Positions 33,115 through 41,363 of a stretch of 53,385 nt of DNA are shown one piece after another. Every line of letters begins with the position of its first letter. Position 1 is the first letter of the stretch. The stretch is from the NCBI GenBank assembly GCA_905215155.1, contig CAJMPJ010000024.1:1-53385 (forward strand). The letters are read 5' to 3'. Below the pieces are notes generated by a model, which was not told the origin of the DNA, searched no databases, and saw only the letters and a list, made by a program, of their open reading frames with translations. The position numbers were made by a program, and so were the translations under genes. Source of the stretch: an uncultured bacterium. Its GTDB lineage: Bacteria; Bacillota; Clostridia; Lachnospirales; Lachnospiraceae.

Positions 33115-34029
33115 TTAAAATATTGCAGAATCCGGTTCGATGCTTCTCGCCAGTTTGTTCGCACAATAGACAAAAACAAATCCCAGTACGGACTGGAGCA
33201 TCCCGGTGGCTGTGGCCATACCATAGTCCTGAAGATTCCTCATGGAACGGAGAACATAAGTATCAATTACATCGGTTGTAGGAAACAGCAGGGAATTATC
33301 ACCCACCAAAGCATAGATCATACCAAAATCACCATAAAAGATCCGCCCTACACTAAACAGTGTCATGAGAATAATGGTAGGCCGCAAGATAGGAAGCGTG
33401 ATCCTGGTGATCTGGCTCCATCTGGAGGCACCATCTATGCTGGCGGCTTCATAGATTCCTGTGTCAATGCTGGTTATGGAGGCAATATAGACAATTGCAC
33501 TGTAACCGGCCCCCTGCCATATTTTCAAGAATACCAGGAGCGCAGGCCAGACTTTAGGGGAAGAAAACACCTTCAGTTCGATTCCGAATCTGGCAAGCAT
33601 CATCGTAATGATCCCATTTTCTCTGTTTACAAAGGAATAAAGAATCAGATAGATCACTACCCAGGAGATGAAATAGGGAAGCAGGGAAATGGTCTGAGCA
33701 ATCCTTTTGTAATGGCGCTGCCTTGTTTCATTGAACATAATTGCCAGTGCGATTGCAAAAACAGTTGAAAACAGTATAAATAAAATGTTTAAGTATAAGG
33801 TATTGGCTGTTACCTTATAGATATCTCCTGTCTGAAACAGGAATTTAAAGTTTTCGATTCCATTGAACTTGCTTCCGAAAATCCCCTTTATCATGTTGAA
33901 ATCCTGGAATGCAATGATCAATCCCGCCATTGGTATGTAACAGAAAATAATAAAGAAAATAATTCCTGGCAGTGTCATCAGATACATCATCTTATTCTTA
34001 CGCAGTTCCTGAAAAAAAGTTAATTTCAT
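33115..34029 (-). CDS. Carbohydrate ABC transporter permease (LplB type)
   Basis: 304 residues, six membrane segments. ATG 34029 follows GGAGG; the frame extends 20 codons further, but without a site. It opens MKLTFFQELRKNKMMYLMTLPG, the LplB-type N-terminus, and carries the EAA motif AASIDGASRWSQITRITLPIL. It is the first gene of the transporter operon, divergent from a membrane-bound AraC regulator. Confidence 0.94.
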   Translation of the reverse strand: MKLTFFQELRKNKMMYLMTLPGIIFFIIFCYIPMAGLIIAFQDFNMIKGIFGSKFNGIENFKFLFQTGDIYKVTANTLYLNILFILFSTVFAIALAIMFNETRQRHYKRIAQTISLLPYFISWVVIYLILYSFVNRENGIITMMLARFGIELKVFSSPKVWPALLVFLKIWQGAGYSAIVYIASITSIDTGIYEAASIDGASRWSQITRITLPILRPTIILMTLFSVGRIFYGDFGMIYALVGDNSLLFPTTDVIDTYVLRSMRNLQDYGMATATGMLQSVLGFVFVYCANKLARSIEPDSAIF

Positions 34030-34283
34030 GAAAAACCTCCCTCTCCATTGTTGATTACTCCCATAGTTTACAATGAGCAAAATGCACAAAACAAGTCTAA
34101 GATTATGACCTTGTTTCCATCATATTATTTTATATATTGGGAAACAGAAAGAAAAGTTTATCAAAAATCCTTTTTTTGGTCCAAAAATAGAATCTCTGAT
34201 ATTTAATACTATTGAAAAAAAAGGAAGATACACTATAATAGATAAAAAGTGTATCAAACGCAGTTACAAGATGGGGGCGGCAG
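34030..34283. other. Divergent control region of the first pectin locus
   Basis: This AT-rich 254-base gap separates the transporter operon (minus) from the regulator operon (plus). A plus promoter is visible at 34212-34239. The region around 34100-34200 is likely to hold the operators; no clear long dyad was found. Confidence 0.5.
34212..34239 (+). promoter_or_regulatory. Promoter of the sensor-regulator operon
   Basis: TTGAAA (34212-34217), a 16-base spacer, then TATAAT (34234-34239), 44 bases before the start. The start codon at 34284 has the unusual GGGGGCGG as its ribosome site. Confidence 0.6.
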
Positions 34284-36611
34284 ATGAAACCGTATATCAG
34301 AAAAATCACAAAAAGGATTCAATCCAAATCTTTTTTTTATAATATTATGTTTACTTTTCTCTTTGGCAGCGCATTTTTACTGATTTCCTTTTCCCTGCTG
34401 CTGACTTCCTTCCTCACACAGAAAACCATTGACGATTTGAACAAATCGGCACAGTATTCCATTGATCAGGCCTATATCACAATCAATAATACGTTAAGCA
34501 CCTGTTATAAAAATTTTGCCGGCCTGAAAAGAGAACTGGCCATCAATCAAGCCCTTTTTTCGGATCACCTTTCAAGCCTTGAAGAATATCAAGTCTCTTT
34601 GCTGCTGGAAAATATGACAGATGCCAATAAATGTGTAGATTCTGCTTATATAATAAACAGGAACGCAAATAAGGTATATACCAGTCAGGGATATATTTCT
34701 GACATTGATTCTTTCTATGATAAGGATGCAATCAGCCTTTGGAAGCGGTATAATCCGATGTCTCCCGATGCATTTATCCCCAGAACCACAAATTATACCA
34801 GGCTGGGGACTGTATACACCTATCATTATATTACTCTTGTTTATACACAGAAAAACAATCAGAATGAGAATGACGGTGCACTGATCGTAAATATTTCCCA
34901 GGAAAAGCTCCTGGACCAGCTCGCACTGGAACCACAGTTGAAAGACGGCATCTATATTATCACCCAGTCCGGTACGATTGTATGGAATAAAGACATTGGC
35001 TCAAACGGCAGATCCATTGAGGAAAGTGAGGCATCCAAAGCCATTATTTCCGAGAATAAAGACATTACCATGAAGGGGATATTCCAGGGACAGGAGTGTA
35101 TCATAAACAGCAGGAGGGCACCTTCACTGCGGTTTATATTTGTAAGTGCGGTCCCTTTGTCAGGCATCCACGCACAGGTTTCCTATATCAGGAATACAGC
35201 ACTTTTACTTATTTTAGCCACACTGATTGTCACACTGTTGTTTTCCATATTATTTTCCAGAAAGATTTACTCCCCCATCGCCGGAATGATCCGCGGACTG
35301 CAAAAAGACAATATCCCGGACCCCCATAAATCCCAACTGCCCCAAAGCGATTTAGATTATCTTGGCAGCACTCTAAACCACTTAAAGCAGCAGATCAAAA
35401 GCCTTGATTATGACGTGAAAAAGCTGTCTGTCGTCAACAGCCGTGAGATTTTATTTCATCTTGTTTCCGGGGATTATGACTCTGAGGATATCTGCCGGGA
35501 TAAATTAAGCAGCTGCGGGATTGTCTTTGACAAACCATTGTTCGTAGCCCTCATCATTTCCTTTGATGATTATAATGATATTGTAAAAAAGACCTTGAGA
35601 GAGGATATATCCACCTACCATTATTCCATATTAAACATTGCACAGGAACTGCTCTCTGAACGTTACGATGTAATCACCAGCGAAGCTCCCTTCAATTACG
35701 TCTTCCTGATTCTTAACTGCCAGGAACCGGCACAAGAACAATGGATTCGCCTGACTCTGCAAAAGATCAATGATGTCATGATGGAATACGTGAAACGAAG
35801 TGCTTCTTTTGGAATCGGAACGTATGTCCAAAGCCTTATGGATATTAATAAGAGTTTTATAAAGGCTTTTTCCGCTTTATCTTACCGTATGGTAAAAGGC
35901 GCTTCCTCCATCATCTTTTACGAAGAGATCGCAGCAAAAGAGCATATGGTCTATGATTATCCTTCCGAAGAAGAAAAATCCTCTGTGATTGCCATCCGTG
36001 GAAGGAATACGGAAAATATGAAACGGGCGGTTGACCGGTTCATGGAAAAGATTGCAGAAACCAGCATTGATAATATTAATATGGCTGTCTCCCAGCTATT
36101 GATTACCTGGAATCAGATCTTAAAAACCATACACCAGGATGATCTAAGCCCCGTTACTTACCAGCAGACCCTGCAGCAGGTAAATAACTGCAGCAATCTG
36201 GAAGAAGTAAAAGAAATTCTATACAGCTACGCACTGGTGCTGATCCAGTTAAAAAACTCCGAACTCCATAATAAAAATGTGATCCTTATGAAACAGGCTG
36301 TCCAATATATGAATGAAAATTTTTCCAATCCTGATTTAAGCATTGAAATGATTGCAGAATCCATCGGGCTGTCTCCCAGTTATACCAGCACGTTATTTAA
36401 GGAGATGAACCAGATATCTCCCGGAGAGTACATCACAAATATCCGTCTGAAAAAGGCAAAGGAATTATTGGAGACCACTGATAAAAGCGGAAAAGAAATC
36501 GCCGCATTAATCGGCTATGATTACCGTTATTTCTATACGGTGTTCAAGTCCCGCATTGGAATGACGGTAAAGGAATACAGGAAAATGTCCGGAAACGAGG
36601 AAATGACATGA
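34284..36611 (+). CDS. Membrane-bound sensor AraC-family regulator
   Basis: 775 residues. Two membrane segments (about 20-45 and 305-325) bracket an outside sensor domain of about 260 residues with a Cache-like strand/helix pattern. A linker and a middle domain (about 390-620, as in YesN-type proteins) lead to a C-terminal AraC HTH pair (about 680-770: MKQAVQYMNENFSNPDLSIE, ESIGLSPSYTSTLFKEMN, GYDYRYFYTVFKSRIGMTVKEYRKM). No receiver or kinase domain is present, so ligand sensing and DNA binding are in one chain. The stop overlaps the next lipoprotein start by four bases (ATGA), so they are one unit. It likely activates the divergent transporter operon. Confidence 0.9.
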   Translation: MKPYIRKITKRIQSKSFFYNIMFTFLFGSAFLLISFSLLLTSFLTQKTIDDLNKSAQYSIDQAYITINNTLSTCYKNFAGLKRELAINQALFSDHLSSLEEYQVSLLLENMTDANKCVDSAYIINRNANKVYTSQGYISDIDSFYDKDAISLWKRYNPMSPDAFIPRTTNYTRLGTVYTYHYITLVYTQKNNQNENDGALIVNISQEKLLDQLALEPQLKDGIYIITQSGTIVWNKDIGSNGRSIEESEASKAIISENKDITMKGIFQGQECIINSRRAPSLRFIFVSAVPLSGIHAQVSYIRNTALLLILATLIVTLLFSILFSRKIYSPIAGMIRGLQKDNIPDPHKSQLPQSDLDYLGSTLNHLKQQIKSLDYDVKKLSVVNSREILFHLVSGDYDSEDICRDKLSSCGIVFDKPLFVALIISFDDYNDIVKKTLREDISTYHYSILNIAQELLSERYDVITSEAPFNYVFLILNCQEPAQEQWIRLTLQKINDVMMEYVKRSASFGIGTYVQSLMDINKSFIKAFSALSYRMVKGASSIIFYEEIAAKEHMVYDYPSEEEKSSVIAIRGRNTENMKRAVDRFMEKIAETSIDNINMAVSQLLITWNQILKTIHQDDLSPVTYQQTLQQVNNCSNLEEVKEILYSYALVLIQLKNSELHNKNVILMKQAVQYMNENFSNPDLSIEMIAESIGLSPSYTSTLFKEMNQISPGEYITNIRLKKAKELLETTDKSGKEIAALIGYDYRYFYTVFKSRIGMTVKEYRKMSGNEEMT

Positions 36612-38191
36612 AAAGAACCGCAAAACTTCTGCTCTTTCTGATATTTTTATGCAGCCTTCTGACAGGCTGCAATGATAAAAATGATGCCTCTCCAAAGGAT
36701 CAGGAAAAAGTGGTCACAATCCTATTCCGTGGGGAAGTTTCTCATGTTGAACCGGTGCTGGAAGAATTTTACCGCCGTTCCTATGATAAGCTCCACCTGC
36801 GTCTTAATATTGAGACCATTCCTCCTTACACCTATTCTGACGAGCTGGCCTCCAGACTCAATGCTTCTGAAGATGCTGATCTGGTCTTTGACGCACCATG
36901 GAACGGAATGAGCACCCAGATCTCAAACAAAATGTATATGGATCTGGAAAAGTACTTTAATAATGATGCTTACCCCAATTTAAAGCGGGCCTTTCCCCCG
37001 GAATACCTGGATGCCAACCGCTTTAACGGAAAATTATACGGCATTCCCCTTACCAAAAGACATCTGGATGTTTCAGGCATCTATTACAGGAAAGACTTGC
37101 TGGAGCAATATAAGCTCGGTTTCAATGAAATCACCAGCCAGGAGGAGCTTCAGAAGTATTATGATGCCGTGTTAGCTGACAGCAGGGACATCTACCCCTT
37201 CGCTTCCAGCAAACGGGGATTTTTTCTCACCCACCGTCATTCCATTGATCTTATGCAGAACCATGTTTACCCCATTAACGGCTGGACCGATACCCTGTTT
37301 CCAGGATATATCGTACTCTCTCCCGATGAGCGGAAAGTGGAAGATGTGGTATTTCTAGGAGATGACGATGCAAGGTTCTCGGCTTTAAATACAAAATACA
37401 ATTATGACTTTATGAAATCTGAATTCCGTACCCTGGCCCAATGGAACCAATACATTCATCCTGACAGCATGGCTCTGACCAATTCAAAGGAGCTGTTCCT
37501 CTCCGGACAGGCAGCTTCCTTTGAATCAACCATAAGCAGCCAGAGTGATCTTCACGATACGTTAAAGGCTTTCATTCCGAATGCCGAATGCGGATTCTTT
37601 CCCGCAGATGAGCTATTTAACTCCTCAGACTTAAAACCAGGTGCCATTCCCTCCAATATGGATGCGTGGAATTATTTATGTATTCCCTGGTATTCCAAAC
37701 ATGCGGATGAGGCCATGTCCTTTCTTGACTGGCTCTTCTCCAGCCAGGAGAATGTGGATCTCTTTGAGCTTGGCAGAGAGGGTTATGACTGGATTGCCAG
37801 CTCGGATAAGGAATACCTTCCTTTGGGCAATCCCACGTTAAAATATTCCATTCCCTCCTATGAACTGACCTGGAATCCCAATTTCAGCCGTACCCCCGCC
37901 TCCTATAGTCCTAAAGAAAAGAAACTGCTGGAGTACACCGCGGACCTTAGGAGCTATCGAGTCTCACCGTTGGCAGGCTGGACACTGGATACGAAAAACA
38001 TTGCTGTTGAGGTATCCCGGCTGACTGATTTATATTCCCGTTATTTTACCCCCTTTTATGAGGGACTTTACGGAGATGATACGGACAAATACATAGAAGA
38101 ATTTTGCCGGCTGTCCGGCGAGATGGGACTGGAAACCGTACGGAAAGAAATAAAGACACAGGTGCAGAACTATCTGGATAAAGGGTTCTAG
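36608..38191 (+). CDS. Solute-binding lipoprotein coupled to the sensor regulator
   Basis: A 527-residue lipoprotein with a short signal peptide ending LLTGC (Cys21). It is homologous over its length to the transporter lipoprotein at 30477: DLVFDAPWN, LEKYFNNDAYPNLKRAFPPE, AMSFLDWLFSSQENVDLFELGREGYDW and YELTWNPNFSR. It is not beside a permease but translationally coupled to a sensor with a large outside domain. This suggests that it presents bound sugar to the sensor, not to the importer; it may also serve both. That is inference from gene order. Confidence 0.88.
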   Translation: MKRTAKLLLFLIFLCSLLTGCNDKNDASPKDQEKVVTILFRGEVSHVEPVLEEFYRRSYDKLHLRLNIETIPPYTYSDELASRLNASEDADLVFDAPWNGMSTQISNKMYMDLEKYFNNDAYPNLKRAFPPEYLDANRFNGKLYGIPLTKRHLDVSGIYYRKDLLEQYKLGFNEITSQEELQKYYDAVLADSRDIYPFASSKRGFFLTHRHSIDLMQNHVYPINGWTDTLFPGYIVLSPDERKVEDVVFLGDDDARFSALNTKYNYDFMKSEFRTLAQWNQYIHPDSMALTNSKELFLSGQAASFESTISSQSDLHDTLKAFIPNAECGFFPADELFNSSDLKPGAIPSNMDAWNYLCIPWYSKHADEAMSFLDWLFSSQENVDLFELGREGYDWIASSDKEYLPLGNPTLKYSIPSYELTWNPNFSRTPASYSPKEKKLLEYTADLRSYRVSPLAGWTLDTKNIAVEVSRLTDLYSRYFTPFYEGLYGDDTDKYIEEFCRLSGEMGLETVRKEIKTQVQNYLDKGF

Positions 38192-38240
38192 CCTCTCCTG
38201 CCCAAGGCATATACTTATCTATGAATTAAGGAGAATCCCC

Positions 38241-38804
38241 ATGAACTTTATTGAACTGTTTCTGATCGCGGCAGGCGTATCCATGGATGCCTTTGCCGTT
38301 GCCGTCTGCAAAGGATTAAGCCTGAAAGAAATGAGCTGGAAAAACGCATTCATCATTGGTCTTTATTTTGGCGGTTTCCAGTCAGGTATGCCTTTTTTAG
38401 GCTACCTTCTCGGATCACAGTTCATGGACGCTATCAATGCCTTTGACCACTGGATCGCTTTCATTTTACTGGGCAGTATTGGATTAAACATGATCAAGGA
38501 AGCCTTTTCTCCGGGTCTTGATGACTGCGGAGATAGTTCCCTGCATCCAAAACAGATGTTGATGCTGGCCGTGGCCACCAGTATAGATGCCTTGGCCGTT
38601 GGTGTTACTTTTTCTTTTCTTAAAGTTCAGATCTTACCGGCAATCATCCTTATTGGAATTACCTCCTTTGTACTCTCCGCTCTGGGTGCCAGACTGGGAA
38701 ACCGCTTTGAAGCACAGTTTAAATCAAAGGCAGAATTCTTCGGAGGTCTTATTCTGATTTTTATGGGAACAAAAATTCTTTTGGAGCAGACCCTTGGCGG
38801 TTGA
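38241..38804 (+). CDS. mntP: Putative manganese efflux pump MntP
   Basis: 187 residues, six membrane segments in two repeats. Each repeat has the conserved acidic motif in its first helix: SMDAFAVAV and TSIDALAVGV, the putative Mn(II) path. It exports Mn(II) to prevent toxicity. The start has AAGGAG eight bases before it. Only 49 bases separate it from the lipoprotein gene upstream, and no manganese riboswitch (yybP-ykoY) fits in that gap, so its regulation is unclear. Confidence 0.92.
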   Translation: MNFIELFLIAAGVSMDAFAVAVCKGLSLKEMSWKNAFIIGLYFGGFQSGMPFLGYLLGSQFMDAINAFDHWIAFILLGSIGLNMIKEAFSPGLDDCGDSSLHPKQMLMLAVATSIDALAVGVTFSFLKVQILPAIILIGITSFVLSALGARLGNRFEAQFKSKAEFFGGLILIFMGTKILLEQTLGG

Positions 38805-38818
38805 TGATTTCCCCCTGA

Positions 38819-38862
38819 GAAAAAGGAGGGCACAAAAAGCCTACCAGCTTTTGTGCCCTCCT
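38819..38862 (-). terminator. Terminator of the small membrane protein gene
   Basis: The stem AGGAGGGCACAAAA (38824-38837) pairs with TTTTGTGCCCTCCT (38849-38862). A T run follows on the minus strand only. It also lies downstream of mntP and may act in both directions. Confidence 0.7.
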
Positions 38863-38869
38863 ATGTAAT

Positions 38870-39181
38870 TTAACTTGCTCTCTCAAGCAAGCCTCTGCGT
38901 TCCATCTCTTCTTTGTAGACCAAATAATTGCCTTCCTGCATGTTGAGAAAAGACTTATAAAAGATTCCGTAAAAAAAGATTGCCATTAGCTTCCCACGGC
39001 GGCTTCTTTCGGAGGCTTTGTAAAGATTCATCAACTGCTTATCATTGATTTTCCCTTTTGCGATCCTTTTCTTAATGCTGTTTTGACTGATTTTTCCTAA
39101 TAAGCTGGTATACAGATTAAAAACAAACATAACAATTGCAATAACTGCAATTAGTAGAAGAATTTGCAATAATGTGTTCAT
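38870..39181 (-). CDS. Small membrane protein of unknown function
   Basis: 103 residues. One N-terminal membrane segment (LLQILLLIAVIAIVMFVFNLY) is followed by a basic cytoplasmic part (SIKKRIAKGKINDKQLMNLYKAS) and a second hydrophobic patch (IFFYGIFYKSFL). It has its own terminator. No family is recognised and the neighbours (mntP, then pectin enzymes) do not suggest a role. Confidence 0.6.
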   Translation of the reverse strand: MNTLLQILLLIAVIAIVMFVFNLYTSLLGKISQNSIKKRIAKGKINDKQLMNLYKASERSRRGKLMAIFFYGIFYKSFLNMQEGNYLVYKEEMERRGLLERAS

Positions 39182-39390
39182 AATAATTTCGTTTCCTTTC
39201 CATAATATGGTTATATTTATAACATATTGTCCCTTATATGTAAATATTTTGTTTCTAATCCTGCTACGTTATTTTTCTCAATTGTTACAGGCATACTGTA
39301 TCAAGTGCCTAATCCTATTGCTGGCTTGTCCTTTCTGCCATGTTTTTGTATATCACCAGATTCCATTTATTTGTAATGCCCATACACCAC
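39182..39390. other. Gap with no recognisable gene
   Basis: AT-rich spacer between the start of the small membrane protein and the terminator of the pectin operon. Short plus-strand frames here lack ribosome sites. Confidence 0.4.
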
Positions 39391-39439
39391 AAAAAAGAGC
39401 TTCTTTAAGGTCCCTGTTATAAGACTCTTAAACAAGCTC
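39391..39439 (-). terminator. Terminator of the rhamnogalacturonan operon
   Basis: GAGCTT, a mismatch, then TTTAAG (39397-39409) pairs with CTTAAA and AAGCTC (39427-39439). Six T follow on the minus strand. It lies 65 bases past the deacetylase stop, the last gene of the operon. Confidence 0.65.
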
Positions 39440-39504
39440 CGGTTTAGCCGTTTCATTTGTTTTAATTGATATTGGTTTTTGGGACAATCTCAGGGGAAAA
39501 AGCC

Positions 39505-40314
39505 TTATAATACAATCAGCTTACCTCCTGGAATTTCCACCTGCCTTCCATCAATGCTCACCCATACACTGATGGCGGATGGATTGCAGACCGTGGTCCC
39601 GTCAATGGTAAATTTCAAATTGGCAGCGGCTTTCATATAATCCACGATCTCAATGTTGGTGGCATACCAGATATCATCTCTTCCTCCCACCAGTCTGCAG
39701 AATTCTTCCATTAGCTCCCAGTTATCATCTCTTGGGAATTCATAGCTGTGGCCCCATACATACATCATATAGAGGTACTGGGTTTTAAAAAGCTCTACGA
39801 AACGTTTTCCATTTTCCAGTAAATTATGGTTATGATGACAGGTGGATTTCCACACCAGGTAATTTTCCGGCATGGCAAAATCATCAGTGCTCCCTACGAC
39901 TCTGCAGTATTCAATGCCAAGACCCGGAAGCATATCCACAATTTCCTTGGTGTAGGAGCCGTTGGGATAGGACATTCCTCTCACCGGGTAACCGGCAACA
40001 CGTTCCAAAGCCCGCCGGTCCTCTAATATCTGTAACGCCACCTGTGGGAGCGGACATCTTGCTATGGTCGGGTGGAGCACCGTATGGCAGGCAATCTCAT
40101 GTCCTTTGTATACATCCTTCCATTCCTCCGGCTTCAGACGGTTTTCATTGTCTGTAAGGCCTGAATTGACATGGAATGTGGCTTTGATGCCGTTTGCGTT
40201 AAAGATATCCACCAGCCGTTTGTCTTCCGTCCGTCCGTCGTCGTAACTCATGGTAAGAACTTTGTGCTTTCCCTCCGGAAAGCATGTGTAAATATTTTTT
40301 AATGGCTCCATCAT
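39505..40314 (-). CDS. Polysaccharide-deacetylase-family protein (CE4-like)
   Basis: 269 residues, no signal peptide, so probably intracellular. The NodB-type domain shows SYDDGR (catalytic base and metal Asp), FHVNSG and the metal-binding HTVLHP, with a late AVNIEIVDYM-like strand region. It would remove acetyl groups from a carbohydrate, here probably acetylated pectin fragments since it is the last gene of the rhamnogalacturonan operon. Start overlaps the GH105 stop by four bases. Confidence 0.85.
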   Translation of the reverse strand: MMEPLKNIYTCFPEGKHKVLTMSYDDGRTEDKRLVDIFNANGIKATFHVNSGLTDNENRLKPEEWKDVYKGHEIACHTVLHPTIARCPLPQVALQILEDRRALERVAGYPVRGMSYPNGSYTKEIVDMLPGLGIEYCRVVGSTDDFAMPENYLVWKSTCHHNHNLLENGKRFVELFKTQYLYMMYVWGHSYEFPRDDNWELMEEFCRLVGGRDDIWYATNIEIVDYMKAAANLKFTIDGTTVCNPSAISVWVSIDGRQVEIPGGKLIVL

Positions 40315-41360
40315 AATGCCCCATCTCCTGTTATGTTATCATAATTGAATACTGCGGCAAAGAATGCCAAAGCCATTCCCTGCCCCCAGCCCTGAATCCA
40401 TTTTTTTGAAATATTCCGGTACCCCTCCCGGTCCTTCATCACGGCGGTTCCTCCCGATACATCCGTCAGTCTTCCGTCCGTTGTCACATGGGACAAAACG
40501 CCTTGTATGGACTTTTCGATGTATTTTATATGGAGAGGATTTCCTTTGATTGTCATGGCTGCGGCTATGCCGGCGGAGGCGGACAGTTCCTCATAGGATT
40601 CCTCATCATCAACAATGGTTCTCCAAAGGCCGTTTTCCGTCTGTAACAGCTTTAAGGCGGAAAGCTGCTCATTTAAGCTGCCTACGATCTCCAAATACTG
40701 GGGATATAAGTAGCATTTGGGAAGGATACGGCCTACCATGCTCATGGTATAGGCAGCCCAGCAGTTGGCTCTGCCCCAGTAAATGCCGGACATATGATCT
40801 TTGGTGATGTTGTTGTAGCCGTGATACCATAAACCGGTTTTCTCATCCTGAAGATACTGGATATGCCAGTAGTACTGATTAAGGGCATCCTTGATCACTT
40901 CTTCCTCTTTTGTCTTCACTCCCACTCTCAGAAGAAAGAAGGCGGCCATAAATAACGTGTCTGCCCAGCACTGCTCCGGGAAATCATTGTCTGCGGATAC
41001 CGTATGCTGGAGCACGTTATCTCCGAAACGCAGGGCCTCCTCTCTTAAATACGCAACCTTGGAACGTATAATATCCATATAGGACTCCTCTTTGGTGGCT
41101 TCATAAAGAGTCAGGAGACAGTGGCCCATGGCACAGGTATTCACCGTCCACGCCGGAAGTCCCAGGCGGATCAGTTCATCCACACGTTCCTTTAAAAACT
41201 CCAAGTAGCTTTCTTTTTTGGTGATCTCATAAGCTTGTGCAATGCCGTAATAGGCCACGCCGCAGGGCCAGTCCCAGGACATATCCATTCGTTTGGTCCG
41301 TTCCACGATGCGGTCCATGGCATCCTCTATTTCTGTCCTGTCAAAGTTCAGCTTTCCCAT
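40311..41360 (-). CDS. Unsaturated rhamnogalacturonyl hydrolase (GH105/GH88, YteR-like)
   Basis: 349 residues, (alpha/alpha)6 barrel, no signal peptide. Conserved pieces of the family: MSWDWPCGVAYYGIAQAYE, PAWTVNTCAMGHCLLTLY, DNDFPEQCWADTLFMAAFFL (catalytic Asp in WADTLFM) and GLWYHGYNN, MSGIYWGRANCWAAYTM. It removes the unsaturated galacturonic acid left at the non-reducing end by the lyases encoded just upstream. It is four bases from the PL11-CE12 gene and overlaps the deacetylase gene. Confidence 0.92.
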   Translation of the reverse strand: MGKLNFDRTEIEDAMDRIVERTKRMDMSWDWPCGVAYYGIAQAYEITKKESYLEFLKERVDELIRLGLPAWTVNTCAMGHCLLTLYEATKEESYMDIIRSKVAYLREEALRFGDNVLQHTVSADNDFPEQCWADTLFMAAFFLLRVGVKTKEEEVIKDALNQYYWHIQYLQDEKTGLWYHGYNNITKDHMSGIYWGRANCWAAYTMSMVGRILPKCYLYPQYLEIVGSLNEQLSALKLLQTENGLWRTIVDDEESYEELSASAGIAAAMTIKGNPLHIKYIEKSIQGVLSHVTTDGRLTDVSGGTAVMKDREGYRNISKKWIQGWGQGMALAFFAAVFNYDNITGDGAL

Positions 41361-41363
41361 TTG

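Noticed and set aside
38192..38240. Manganese riboswitch (yybP-ykoY) in front of mntP
   Set aside because: The gap is only 49 bases and shows no conserved motif.
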